DNA of 64,000 nt from Bacteroidales bacterium (lineage in GTDB: Bacteria > Bacteroidota > Bacteroidia > Bacteroidales > Bacteroidaceae), in contig JAATGU010000043.1 in the NCBI GenBank assembly GCA_015654535.1, forward strand, positions 1-64,000, given 5' to 3'. Positions 8,481-17,598 of this stretch are shown here, one piece after another (position 1 is the stretch's first letter; every line of letters starts with the position of its first letter). The translations under genes were made by a program, and so were the position numbers. Below the pieces are notes generated by a model. That model did no database searches and was not told where the DNA came from. It worked only from the letters and a program-made list of their open reading frames with translations.

Positions 8481-9074
8481 TTAGTCGAGAGTAAGAATCA
8501 CTTCTTTTTCTTCTGCCATCCGACGAAGATTGAGAATGGCATATCGCATTCTTCCCAGAGCAGTATTAATACTTACTCCTGTGATGCTGGCAATCTCTTT
8601 GAAACTTAGATCTTGATAAAACCGCATATAAACAACTTCTCGCTGATTATCAGGAAGTAACTTGACTAAGTGACGAACATCATTGTTGATTTGTTCATTA
8701 ATTATTTCTGTCTCAATGGTTCCTTCAGACAAATTCATATTATTGAGCAAATCGACTTCACTGTTGTCATTGGATACTACATTTTCATTCCGCTCTTGGC
8801 GGAAGTTGTCTATAATAAGATTATGGGCAATACGGGAAAGCCAAGCAGGGAACTTGCCATTTTCAGTGTACCGTCCTTGCTTAATGGTGATAATCGCTTT
8901 AACGAAAGTTTCTTGAAAGATATCTTCCGCTAATTCCGTGTTTTTTACAATAAAATAAATATAGGAAAACAACCTATTTTTATATCGATGAAGGAGTGCG
9001 TCAAAAGCTTTATTCTCTCCTTTAGAATATAAGATAACCAATTCTTCATCGGTCATCTTGTTCAATTTATCCAT
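8481..9074 (-). CDS. ECF-type RNA polymerase sigma factor
   Basis: A 197-aa sigma-70 family protein with region 2 at about residues 22-95 (core-binding AEDIFQETFVKA, then FPAWLSRIAHNLIIDNFR) and region 4 at about 137-185 (LPDNQREVVYMRFYQDLSFKEIASITGVSINTALGRMRYA), whose helix-turn-helix reads the -35 region. No anti-sigma gene is adjacent; the only close partner is the 58-aa small gene downstream. It is set off from fmt by a terminator at 9201-9233 and has its own promoter match. The target regulon cannot be inferred from the sequence. Confidence 0.88.
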   Translation of the reverse strand: MDKLNKMTDEELVILYSKGENKAFDALLHRYKNRLFSYIYFIVKNTELAEDIFQETFVKAIITIKQGRYTENGKFPAWLSRIAHNLIIDNFRQERNENVVSNDNSEVDLLNNMNLSEGTIETEIINEQINNDVRHLVKLLPDNQREVVYMRFYQDLSFKEIASITGVSINTALGRMRYAILNLRRMAEEKEVILTLD

Positions 9075-9155
9075 TACGTCTTTTATTTAAGAATTTAGAG
9101 TAATGTTAATCAATAGGCTGTCTTTTTAAAGTTTATTACATAATGTTAGATGTTG

Positions 9156-9186
9156 CAAATAAAAGTGTTTTTTTTAGATTGGCAAA
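9156..9186 (-). promoter_or_regulatory. promoter for the ECF sigma factor gene
   Basis: On the - strand an exact TTTG (9183-9186) is followed after 19 nt by TTTATTTG (9156-9163), which is one mismatch from TAnnTTTG. The spacing is ideal. The leader to the ATG at 9074 would be about 75 nt. Confidence 0.45.
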
Positions 9187-9200
9187 ATAAAAAGTATAAA

Positions 9201-9233
9201 AAGTGTGTTAAAACCTAATAATTTAACGCACTT
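9201..9233 (-). terminator. terminator after fmt
   Basis: A 12-bp stem (9201-9212 with 9222-9233, one G-U pair) with a 9-nt loop. On the - strand it is followed by a T-rich stretch. It lies 9 bp past the fmt stop codon and separates fmt from the sigma factor gene. Confidence 0.65.
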
Positions 9234-9241
9234 CTCTGTAT

Positions 9242-10210
9242 TTATTGAATTTTTGTTTCATCGGTAAGTTTAAAACCACGAAGAAATTCCTGAATAGGAA
9301 GTCGTTTCTTCCCTGCCAATTGAAGTGAAAGGATAGATATAAAACCATTTGTAACGGCAATGTGAAGATAGGTCTTGCCATCTGTTCTAATTGTTCCCGG
9401 AGCAAGAGTGTGGATTTTTTCTATTTTTTCAGCTTCAAAGATTTTCATAATAAGAGGCTTTTCTTGTTCGTCTAAAAGTTCTGTCCATGCAGTAGGATAG
9501 GGAGAAAGTCCTCTGATAAAGTCATACGTCTGCTTTACGGTTCTTCTCCAGTCGATCCGGCAGGTTTCTTTAAATATTTTGGGCGCAGGACGAAGTTCCT
9601 TCGGTTGAACCATCTCTTCTTGAGGAATCGATTTTATGCGATTCTCGAGAATCGCGTCAACTGTCTCAATCACCAGTGTTCCTCCCAGTATCATTAGTTT
9701 ATCATGTACCACTCCCACATTATCCGTATCGGCTATAGGAATACGTACTTGCTGAATAACTTTGCCTGTATCTATTTCATGCTGAAGGAAAAATGTTGTA
9801 ATTCCTGTTTCTGTGTCACCATTGATCACTGCCCAGTTAATAGGAGCAGCTCCCCTGTATTGAGGCAGTAAGGAGGCATGTAAATTGAATGTTCCCAGAT
9901 GAGGCATTGCCCATACTGCTTCAGGTAACATGCGGAAAGCTACTACTATTTGTAGATCTGCATTCCATTTTCGAAGCGCTTCTATGAAAGCTTCATCTTT
10001 AAGTCGTTCGGGTTGTAGTAAAGGTAGCTGATGATCTAGTGCATACTGCTTTACGGGGGAAAACTGAATTTTGTGCCCCCGTCCGGCTGGTTTATCGGGC
10101 ATTGTAATTACTCCTACCACATTGTATCCGCCTTTCACTAAACGATGAAGGGATTCCACGGCAAATTCCGGCGTTCCCATATATACGATTTTCAGATCTT
10201 TCTTTTCCAT
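9242..10210 (-). CDS. fmt: methionyl-tRNA formyltransferase
   Basis: A 322-aa enzyme that formylates Met-tRNAfMet with 10-formyl-tetrahydrofolate to make the initiator tRNA. The N-terminal Rossmann formyltransferase domain (1 to about 200) carries IVYMGTPEFAV at the start, the catalytic Asn109 and His111 in FNLHASLLP, the signature SLLPQYRGAAPINWAVINGD (113-132), and Asp147 in HEIDTG. The C-terminal OB-like tRNA-binding domain covers about residues 210-320. Length is standard. Upstream on the same strand is a ClC channel gene, 55 bp away. A terminator follows. Confidence 0.95.
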   Translation of the reverse strand: MEKKDLKIVYMGTPEFAVESLHRLVKGGYNVVGVITMPDKPAGRGHKIQFSPVKQYALDHQLPLLQPERLKDEAFIEALRKWNADLQIVVAFRMLPEAVWAMPHLGTFNLHASLLPQYRGAAPINWAVINGDTETGITTFFLQHEIDTGKVIQQVRIPIADTDNVGVVHDKLMILGGTLVIETVDAILENRIKSIPQEEMVQPKELRPAPKIFKETCRIDWRRTVKQTYDFIRGLSPYPTAWTELLDEQEKPLIMKIFEAEKIEKIHTLAPGTIRTDGKTYLHIAVTNGFISILSLQLAGKKRLPIQEFLRGFKLTDETKIQ

Positions 10211-10265
10211 TTCTTTTGTTTCTTCAAATTGTTTACCTTTTTCAAGTCTTTATCAATATAAGGAA

Positions 10266-12056
10266 TCAGTCCTCCGAAAAGTGCACCAGAAGTTGTCGGT
10301 ATGAGTTGAATATTTTAGATTTCGAAACAAAACCCACATATTTTCCTTCTTCATTTATTACGGGTAGATTCCATGCTTTAGTATCATCAAAAGTATGCAT
10401 TACCTGCTCCATCGAGTCAGTAATAAATAATTTGGCTGGAGCAGATATCATCAATTTATTTACAGTGAAACGATGATAAAGTTCTTGCCGGAACATGATG
10501 TTTCGTATATCATCCAGTACAACAATACCTTGCAGTATCCCGTATTTATCTACTACCGGAAATAAATTCCTTTTGGCAAGTGAAATAACCTTTACTAATT
10601 CTCCCAGGTCCATTTCAGGAGATACTTGCTGGAAGTCTGTTTCCACCACGTTCTCCATTTTCATTAGCGTTAGCACTGTCTTGTCTTTATGGTGCGTTAA
10701 CAGCTGCCCCTTTTTTGCTAGACGCATGGAATATATACTGTGAGGTTCAAACACTATAATGGTGAGGTAAGAACTCACAGAACAAATCATTAAAGGTAAA
10801 AAAAGATCATACCCTCCAGTTAGTTCGGCAATGAGAAAAATACCTGTTAGCGGAGCATGCATAACTCCGGACATGACTCCTGCCATTCCCATCAGTGCAA
10901 AGTTCTTTTCCGGCAAATCGACTGTAAATCCGAGTTCATTTGCAAAATGAGAAAAGATGAATCCGGCAATGCATCCCAGAAACAAACTAGGGGCAAAGAT
11001 ACCACCGCATCCTCCACCACCGTTAGTGGCACTGGACGCAAAGACTTTAAATAAAATAATGAGAAACAGATAGACCAGCAACAAATTATTATTTCCATAG
11101 AAGAAGGAGTTGTTCATCACACTTTGCCATTCTCCGGAAGCTGTCCCTTTCAACAGTAGATTAATTGTATCATATCCTTCTCCGTAAAGAGGAGGGAAAA
11201 GGAATATTAACACACTCAGCATAATCCCTCCAAATAGTAATTTCTTATACGGACTTTTCAGTTTACTGAAGATGTCTTCCACTGAATTCATGGCGCGGGT
11301 GAAGTATAGAGATATTAATCCACAAAAAATTCCTAAAAGAATAACGTATGGGATACGCTCCATTTCAAATGGTTGGTCAAGGTTAAATTTGAACATGGCT
11401 TCAGTTCCCGTAAAAATATAGGAGAAAGTTGTGGCTGTAACAGACGTTATCAATAGAGGTAAAAGGGATGCCATGGTAAGATCAATCATCAAAACCTCTA
11501 ATGTGAAGACCAATCCGGCAATAGGAGCTTTAAATATACCGGCGACGGCTCCTGCAGCTCCACATCCCACGAGTAGCATTAATGTTTTTTGATCCATTTT
11601 GAAAATGCTTCCCAGATTGGAACCGATAGCTGAACCTGTTAGCACAATCGGTGCTTCAGCTCCTACTGATCCGCCAAATCCGATAGTGATGGCACTGGCA
11701 ATGGTAGATGACCACACATTATGACGTCTGATTCTTCCTTGTCTCCGAGAAATGGCATAGAGAATCTTTGTTACACCGTGACTAATATCATCTTTCACAA
11801 TGTTGCGGACAAAAAAACCTGTGAGCATAATTCCTACCACTGGATAAACCAAATAAAGGTAGTTAGCCTCTGTAGTATTAAAATTATTTGTTAGAAAATT
11901 CTGAATCATATGGATCAGAAATTTTAGAATTAAAGCAGCAAATGCAGTGCATATCCCTACCACAAAGCTGAGGATGAGGATAAATTGTTTTTCCTTTATG
12001 TGTTTTTCGCGCCAAAGGATAAAACGTTGCAATAAACTGATTTTTTCTGTTCTCAT
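10266..12056 (-). CDS. ClC-family chloride channel/antiporter with CBS pair
   Basis: A 596-aa inner-membrane protein with the three ClC selectivity-filter motifs: GGSVGAEAP (128-136, with the gating-type Glu134), the GAAGAVAGIFKAPIAGLVFTLE stretch (about 167-187), and GGIFAP (351-356). The membrane domain ends at about 440. Two CBS domains follow (about 466-525 and 533-590), which in ClC proteins bind nucleotides and regulate gating. Bacterial members are either Cl-/H+ antiporters or channels, and the sequence does not settle which. It begins 5 bp after the sugar transferase gene ends, so the two are coupled. Confidence 0.9.
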   Translation of the reverse strand: MRTEKISLLQRFILWREKHIKEKQFILILSFVVGICTAFAALILKFLIHMIQNFLTNNFNTTEANYLYLVYPVVGIMLTGFFVRNIVKDDISHGVTKILYAISRRQGRIRRHNVWSSTIASAITIGFGGSVGAEAPIVLTGSAIGSNLGSIFKMDQKTLMLLVGCGAAGAVAGIFKAPIAGLVFTLEVLMIDLTMASLLPLLITSVTATTFSYIFTGTEAMFKFNLDQPFEMERIPYVILLGIFCGLISLYFTRAMNSVEDIFSKLKSPYKKLLFGGIMLSVLIFLFPPLYGEGYDTINLLLKGTASGEWQSVMNNSFFYGNNNLLLVYLFLIILFKVFASSATNGGGGCGGIFAPSLFLGCIAGFIFSHFANELGFTVDLPEKNFALMGMAGVMSGVMHAPLTGIFLIAELTGGYDLFLPLMICSVSSYLTIIVFEPHSIYSMRLAKKGQLLTHHKDKTVLTLMKMENVVETDFQQVSPEMDLGELVKVISLAKRNLFPVVDKYGILQGIVVLDDIRNIMFRQELYHRFTVNKLMISAPAKLFITDSMEQVMHTFDDTKAWNLPVINEEGKYVGFVSKSKIFNSYRQLLVHFSED

Positions 12057-12061
12057 ATTTT

Positions 12062-13486
12062 TTACATACCTTTTCCAGTAAGTATCGTTTTAATCGTATA
12101 AATTAATATTTTTATATCTATGCTTAGAGAGCGATTTTCGAGGTAGATTAGATCGAATTGCAAACGTTCAATCATTTTATCTACAGTGTTGGCATATCCA
12201 TACTTTACCATTCCCCAGGAAGTGACACCCGGCTTAACCGAAAACACTTGATAATAATAAGGAGCTTTGCTTACAATCTGATCCACAAAAAACTTTCTTT
12301 CAGGTCGTGGACCTACTAAGGACATTTCTCCTTTTAGTACATTCCAGAACTGCGGGAGTTCATCCAATCGATATTTTCGCATTACTTTTCCAAATTCGGT
12401 TATCCTATCGTCATCTTCGCAGGATAATTGTGGAATTTCCTTTTCTGCATCCATCTTCATTGTCCTGAATTTAATCATTGTAAACGGTTTCCCCCGATAG
12501 CCAAGCCTTTCTTGCCGATAAAAGACTCCTCCAGATGATTCTTTTTTAATTTTCCATGCAAGCCAGGCAAAGAGGGGAGATAGCAAAAGCAGCACTATCG
12601 CAGCGGCGATTCGATCGAGTACACTTTTTATATTCTTTTGCCCTTCAGACATATTATCCCGGGTGACTTCGATCATCGGAGTAGCGTAGATGGTAGACAT
12701 TCTAACGCTACGAGACAGCAGACTGTTTTCGTCTGTAATAGCCTTGATTGGAAGATTATAACGGTAGAGCCCGTTTAATAATCCAAACAGCTCTTTTTCA
12801 TCATTGGAATCCGGAGCAACAATCAACTCTTCTATTTCTTGCTCTTGGATCACTTTTTCAATATCCTTCCATTTTCCCATTATTTTGTAGGGAACTGTAA
12901 TTGCAGAAGATGATTCTTTTTCCGTACTAATGAATCCAACGATAGTATAACCTAAAGATTGTGATAGAGAATCCAGTTCCAAAGCCAGTTTCTGAGCACG
13001 CTTCCCAGTACCTATAATCAAGGTTTTGAAACCAATTTTTCGGTGATGAATTTTTTTAGTAAGGTGCTGAGTAATGAATGCCCGTATGCCATAAGTAAAT
13101 GTAAATTGTCCTACAAAAAGAATAGCTAACAAGCGGTAATAGATATGATAGTCTCTAGGTAAATCATTCACTATTATTCCAAAAAAAACAATTAGTACAC
13201 CGATTTCCACTGAAATCAATGTCTTATTAAGCTCAAATAACCGGGACTTTCTCATTGGAGTATTATAATATCCTGAGAAATAATAAAGTAGTAACCAAAA
13301 AAGAGGGATGATAATTTGTCCTGCTATTACGTTTCCTGATAAGAGATAAGAAGTCAAATCATTAAAACCCAGGGAAAATGCGATATAGTCATATCGAAAG
13401 ATATTCAGAAGAATCCAAACCGCGTTAGCAGCGATGTAATCTCCCAAAATATATTTAATTAGTTGTTTTCTTGACCCTCTTTTCAT
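12062..13486 (-). CDS. polyprenyl-phosphate sugar-1-phosphate transferase (exopolysaccharide/capsule initiating type)
   Basis: A 474-aa membrane enzyme of the WbaP/WcaJ type that puts the first sugar phosphate onto undecaprenyl phosphate. The N-terminal half has four to five membrane helices (about 10-135) and a Rossmann-like CoA-binding-type domain (about 150-260, FKTLIIGTGKRAQKLALE). A further helix at about 290 leads into the catalytic bacterial sugar transferase domain, with FYRQERLGYRGKPFTMIKFR, DDDRITEFGKVMRKYRLDELPQ and LVGPRPE near 389-395. It is not in a capsule gene cluster here; the neighbours are tsaC-like and ClC genes. The sugar it transfers is unknown. Confidence 0.88.
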   Translation of the reverse strand: MKRGSRKQLIKYILGDYIAANAVWILLNIFRYDYIAFSLGFNDLTSYLLSGNVIAGQIIIPLFWLLLYYFSGYYNTPMRKSRLFELNKTLISVEIGVLIVFFGIIVNDLPRDYHIYYRLLAILFVGQFTFTYGIRAFITQHLTKKIHHRKIGFKTLIIGTGKRAQKLALELDSLSQSLGYTIVGFISTEKESSSAITVPYKIMGKWKDIEKVIQEQEIEELIVAPDSNDEKELFGLLNGLYRYNLPIKAITDENSLLSRSVRMSTIYATPMIEVTRDNMSEGQKNIKSVLDRIAAAIVLLLLSPLFAWLAWKIKKESSGGVFYRQERLGYRGKPFTMIKFRTMKMDAEKEIPQLSCEDDDRITEFGKVMRKYRLDELPQFWNVLKGEMSLVGPRPERKFFVDQIVSKAPYYYQVFSVKPGVTSWGMVKYGYANTVDKMIERLQFDLIYLENRSLSIDIKILIYTIKTILTGKGM

Positions 13487-13500
13487 TAATAAATTCCCCG

Positions 13501-14070
13501 TTATTCCCGAATGACCTTGATAACTCCACCTTTTCCTAACTTTATAATGCTGGAAGGTTTTGCTGGAGATAGGTCATTTTGTTTGTAACTTACCACATAG
13601 TCTACTGCAGATTTAATATTTTCGCTGACTTCGCTAAAATTAGCAGGAGATGGTTGTCCACTGATATTGGCCGAAGTAGAGACAATCGCTTTTCGAAACC
13701 GTTGGCAGAGTTGTTTGGAAAATTGTTCTTCCGTTACTCGGATACCTACACTTCCATCTTCCGCTAAAAGATTGGAAGCCATGTTGCGTGCTCCGTCATA
13801 GATGATGGTTAAAGGCTTATCCGCTAAATCGATTAAATCCCAAGCTATTTGGGGTGCATCGCTCACATAGAAGTCAACTTTTACAGACGAATCCACTAAT
13901 ACAATCAAGGCTTTGCTGTCAATACGTTTTTTTATTTCGTAAACCTTGCGAACTGCATCAGGATTAGTAGCATCGCAACCAATTCCCCAAATTGTATCTG
14001 TAGGGTAAAGAATTACTCCGCCGTTGCTCATTACCCGGCACGCCTCCTTTATATCTTCTGAGATTTCCAT
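13501..14070 (-). CDS. tsaC: Sua5/YciO/YrdC/YwlC family threonylcarbamoyl-AMP synthase
   Basis: A 189-aa protein of the YrdC fold that makes threonylcarbamoyl-AMP from threonine, bicarbonate and ATP for the universal t6A37 modification of ANN-decoding tRNAs. Signatures seen: GGVILYPTDTIWGIGCDA (residues about 17-34), the KKRIDSKALIVLV nucleotide-binding stretch, and SANISGQPSP near 135-145. It lacks the extra C-terminal Sua5 domain, so it is the short TsaC form. It is the first gene of the - strand run. The sugar transferase gene follows after 14 bp. Confidence 0.9.
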   Translation of the reverse strand: MEISEDIKEACRVMSNGGVILYPTDTIWGIGCDATNPDAVRKVYEIKKRIDSKALIVLVDSSVKVDFYVSDAPQIAWDLIDLADKPLTIIYDGARNMASNLLAEDGSVGIRVTEEQFSKQLCQRFRKAIVSTSANISGQPSPANFSEVSENIKSAVDYVVSYKQNDLSPAKPSSIIKLGKGGVIKVIRE

Positions 14071-14125
14071 ATTCTAATGTATATTTGCTGAAAAAATACA
14101 TTAAATATTTATGGAATCAAAATAT

Positions 14126-15343
14126 TTAGATCTCGAACATTCGGCTACGAGCAATCATACATGCCCCAATTATACCCGCTTTGTCTTTTAATTTAGAAGT
14201 AATGATAACTGAATCTTTGCTGACAAGATTTAGGGAATACTTGCGTACGGCCGTTTTTATAGGTTGAGTTATATAGTCACCGGTGAGTGATACTGTTCCT
14301 CCGATAATTACCATTTAAGGATTAAAGATGTTTATCAGTCCTGCAATTTGTTTCCCTAATTTCTGTCCCACTTCTTCCACAATATCAATGCAAAGCATAT
14401 CTTCTTTTATTACCGCAGCAATAATATCATCCAGCGTAAGGTTTTCTTCTTTCAATACCAGTTCTGAAAGAATGGAACTTGCTCCCCCTTTAATCCGTTC
14501 TATCAACATTCTATGCATTGCTAGTCCGGATGCTTCGGTTTCCAAGCAACCTTTCTTACCGCAATGGCAGATAATCTCGTTATCATAAGTGCTTACATGA
14601 CCAAATTCTCCCGAGAATCCAGATTTGCCAGTATATACTTTTCCATCGATAATAATTCCAATGCCCAATCCCCAACTAATGTTGACGAAGATAATATCTT
14701 TTTCACTATTCACTCCGCCTACCATGTATTCACCATAAGTCATAGCACGGGTATCATTATCTATGGTAACCTTATAGGATAATTTTTCCGATAGAATCTC
14801 TGCCAAAGGGCGTTCCTCAAAATAAAAAATGCTATAACTATAGCCTGATTCAGGATTTACCCGCCCTGAAATATTCATATTTATGTTGAGGATCTTTTCT
14901 TTATCTATAGGTGATTTCTTAATGAAATTAAGAATTAACTGGCAGAGTTTATTAAGTGATTCTATGGTGTTTTCAAAGATATAAGGAATATTCATTTTAA
15001 GTTCCACCATATCTCCCTTAAAATTGATCAGCCCAATATTAACTGCAAACTGCTTAATATCTACTCCGATGAAATATCCTGATCCAGGGTTTAGTCCATA
15101 TAAATTCGGATGTCTACCTCCACTGGTTTCCAACTTGCCATAATCATTAATGAAACCCTCTTCACACATCTCGCCAATAAGTTTTGTGACAGTAGGTACG
15201 CTAAGATCTATTTCTTTTGAGAGGTCAGTAATGGTTGAATTTCCATTGTATATATAATGATTGATAATCTTTTTTTTAATGAGTGCATTCTTGGAACCCT
15301 TCTCTATTTCTGCTAAAAATTGTTTATTCATAATTAAATGCAT
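14126..15343 (-). pseudogene. ROK-family transcriptional regulator interrupted by an in-frame TAA
   Basis: The frame opens at 15343 with an N-terminal winged helix (about residues 22-75, TITDLSKEIDLSVPTVTKLI), then the ROK sugar-kinase-like domain (GYFIGVDIK at 90-97, GEFGH at 245-249, zinc motif CHCGKKGC at 259-266). After residue 342 (INIFNP) there is a TAA at 14315-14317. The same frame then continues with MVIIGGTVSLTGDY and a further 62 residues that complete the usual ROK C-terminus, giving 405 codons, a normal length. The family normally has Glu here (NPE-x-V-IGG), so one G-to-T change of GAA explains the stop. An ATG follows the TAA directly, so re-initiation is possible. ROK repressors bind sugar effectors and control sugar loci. 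This one faces the glycan cluster starting at 15704 and was probably its regulator. A sequencing error cannot be excluded. Confidence 0.82.
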
Positions 15344-15612
15344 AAATTGATGATAAAAGCCTGATATTTCTATATATTTCTTTTGTTAAGGACAAAGATA
15401 ATTGAATTATTTATTATATCTATAGATGTTCACCTAAATATTTATTTATGTATGAATAGAGCTTATATTCTTATTCTTTCATTTAATTCTATATTATATG
15501 CTTGCAGTTACAAATAATAGGATTATTATGTCCTTATTTTTATTTTTGTCTTCCTTATTTAAATCAATAATTAAAAAATATTAGGGTATTTAATAAAAAA
15601 ATAGATAAAATA

Positions 15613-15642
15613 TTTGTTATATAATAAATATTTGTATATTTG
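15613..15642 (+). promoter_or_regulatory. promoter of the first glycan cluster
   Basis: An exact TTTG (15613-15616) is followed after 18 nt by TATATTTG (15635-15642), an exact TAnnTTTG. It lies about 60 bp upstream of the ATG at 15704, the first gene of the cluster. Confidence 0.65.
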
Positions 15643-15648
15643 CAACGT

Positions 15649-15660
15649 AATAAATTTATT
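15649..15660. promoter_or_regulatory. candidate operator palindrome at the cluster promoter
   Basis: AATAAATTTATT is a perfect 12-bp palindrome placed at the predicted transcription start. ROK regulators such as NagC and Mlc bind A/T-rich palindromes with similar half-sites, so it may be the site of the adjacent ROK protein. In such A/T-rich DNA chance palindromes are common. Confidence 0.3.
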
Positions 15661-15703
15661 TATTAAGTAAAAAAATAAATGTAAACACCTTTATCATTAC
15701 CTT

Positions 15704-17575
15704 ATGAAACTAATAATATCTTTTTTTCTGTCTTTATTTTTACTTTTTACCTCTTGTAAAAATTTAAAGGATGCCCAAGTAGATGTTCTTGTAATAGGAG
15801 GAGGTGCAAGCGGAGTGACTGCGGGGATCCAGTCTTCGAGAATGGGGATGAATGTTTTAATTGTAGAAGAAACTCCTTGGTTGGGTGGAATGCTTACTTC
15901 AGGAGGCGTAAGCGCTGTAGATGGAAATTATAAATTGCCTGGTGGACTTTGGGGTGAATTCAAACAAGCATTGACGAATTATTATGGCGGAGTGGATTCA
16001 CTAAAAACTGGTTGGGTGAGCAATGTCTTATTCGAACCATCAGTAGGGAATAAAATTTTAAATGAAATGGTAACCCGTGAACATACTCTTACAGTTTGGA
16101 AAGAAACAACAGTTGAATCTGTGAAAAAAGAGGGTAAAAACTGGTTGGTTACCGTGAAAACAGAAAACGATACGAAGCTGGTTGCAGCAAAAATGTTGGT
16201 TGATGCAACAGAATTGGGTGATATTTCAAAATTATGCGGTGTAAAGTATGATATTGGTATGGAAAGTCGGACGGACACCCAAGAATCAATTGCTCCAGAA
16301 AAGAAAAACAATATAGTACAAGATTTAACTTATGTAGCTATTCTGAAAGATTATGGAAAGGATGTAACAATTTCTCGTCCAGAAGGGTATGATTCTACTC
16401 AGTTTTCCTGTGCTTGTGCCAGTCATATATGTATTAAACCAAAAGAACCTAGTCGTTTGTGGTCCCAGTCTGATATGTTGACTTATGGTAAACTTCCCAA
16501 CAATAAATATATGATTAACTGGCCGATAGAGGGAAACGATTACTATCTTAACCTTATCGAAATGACTTCCTCTGAACGTATGGCGGCTTTGAAATATGCT
16601 AAAAGTTATACTATGTGCTTTCTTTATTTTATGCAAAAAGAGTTAGGATTAAATACATTAGGGTTGGCAGATGATGAATATCCTACTGTAGACAGGCTTC
16701 CTTTTATCCCTTATTATCGTGAGTCGAGGCGCATTCATGGCGAAGTTCGTTTTACATTAAATCACATAACTAAACCTTATAGTCAACCGGAGAAATTATA
16801 TAGAACTTGTATTGCTGTTGGAGATTATCCGGTAGACCACCATCATACCCGTTATCATGGATATGATGAATTACCTAACCTTTATTTTTATCCGATCCCT
16901 TCCTTTGGACTACCTTTAGGTACACTAATCCCAAAGGAAGTAGACGATCTTGTGGTAGCAGAGAAATCTATTTCTGTCTCTAATTTGGCCAATGGTACTA
17001 CTCGTTTGCAGCCAGTAGTGTTGCAAATTGGTCAGGCTGCAGGAGCTTTGGCTGCTTTGGCAGTGAAAGAACATAAAAAGGTGCGGGATATCTCTGTTCG
17101 CAAAGTGCAGAATGTAATTCTTGATGCAGGAGGTTATTTGCTTCCCTATTTGGATGTGGAAATAGGCAGCCCATTGTTTAAGCCTTACCAGAGGATTGGT
17201 TCTACTGGGATACTAAAAGGAATAGGGAAGAATGTGGAGTGGGCTAATCAAACTTGGTTAAGGGCAGATACCTTATTGCTCACTTCTGAATTAGATGGAT
17301 TGAAAGATGTTTATCCATCCGCGGTTTATGATAGAAATAAAGAAACAATTACCTTGCAGGAGGCATTGAACCTAATTCAACAGATAGCTAAGGATGAAAA
17401 GATCTCTTTTAGTGGAGAGTTGGTTTCTTTAGCTCGAAAAGCCTATGCCGATTACGGAATGAAAGGATTTGACTTGAATAAAGAAATAAAACGTGGAGAA
17501 ATGGCAGTACTTATTGATCGCTTACTTGATCCTTTTAATAAAAAAGAGGTTGACTTGAGAGGAAATTATAAATAA
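15704..17575 (+). CDS. FAD-dependent oxidoreductase, lipoprotein (FAD_oxidored family)
   Basis: A 623-aa flavoprotein. The signal peptide ends in FTSC (Cys18), so it is predicted to be lipid-anchored outside the cytoplasm. The dinucleotide-binding motif VLVIGGGASGVTAG (about 29-41) follows within 15 residues, then EETPWLGGMLTSGG, typical of the FAD_oxidored group often found in polysaccharide loci of Bacteroidetes and Planctomycetes. A histidine-rich stretch VDHHHTRYHGYDELP and GQAAGALAALAVKE lie in the second half. The substrate is unknown; oxidation of a sugar or polyol is inference from context. It is the first gene of the cluster, 23 bp before the DUF4434 gene. A Sec-type lipoprotein signal on a flavoenzyme is unusual, since cofactor is normally loaded before export. 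Confidence 0.82.
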   Translation: MKLIISFFLSLFLLFTSCKNLKDAQVDVLVIGGGASGVTAGIQSSRMGMNVLIVEETPWLGGMLTSGGVSAVDGNYKLPGGLWGEFKQALTNYYGGVDSLKTGWVSNVLFEPSVGNKILNEMVTREHTLTVWKETTVESVKKEGKNWLVTVKTENDTKLVAAKMLVDATELGDISKLCGVKYDIGMESRTDTQESIAPEKKNNIVQDLTYVAILKDYGKDVTISRPEGYDSTQFSCACASHICIKPKEPSRLWSQSDMLTYGKLPNNKYMINWPIEGNDYYLNLIEMTSSERMAALKYAKSYTMCFLYFMQKELGLNTLGLADDEYPTVDRLPFIPYYRESRRIHGEVRFTLNHITKPYSQPEKLYRTCIAVGDYPVDHHHTRYHGYDELPNLYFYPIPSFGLPLGTLIPKEVDDLVVAEKSISVSNLANGTTRLQPVVLQIGQAAGALAALAVKEHKKVRDISVRKVQNVILDAGGYLLPYLDVEIGSPLFKPYQRIGSTGILKGIGKNVEWANQTWLRADTLLLTSELDGLKDVYPSAVYDRNKETITLQEALNLIQQIAKDEKISFSGELVSLARKAYADYGMKGFDLNKEIKRGEMAVLIDRLLDPFNKKEVDLRGNYK

Positions 17576-17598
17576 CTTTAGATGAAAACAACATAAAT

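Larger units (their letters stand above)
15344..15703. other. divergent intergenic region between ROK gene and glycan cluster
   Basis: 360 bp of very AT-rich DNA with no credible gene. It must hold the promoters for the ROK gene and for the + strand cluster. The + strand promoter and the palindrome next to it are listed separately. Many short A/T palindromes (AAATATTT, AATAAATATTT) cluster in 15600-15665, a plausible regulator-binding zone. Confidence 0.6.
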
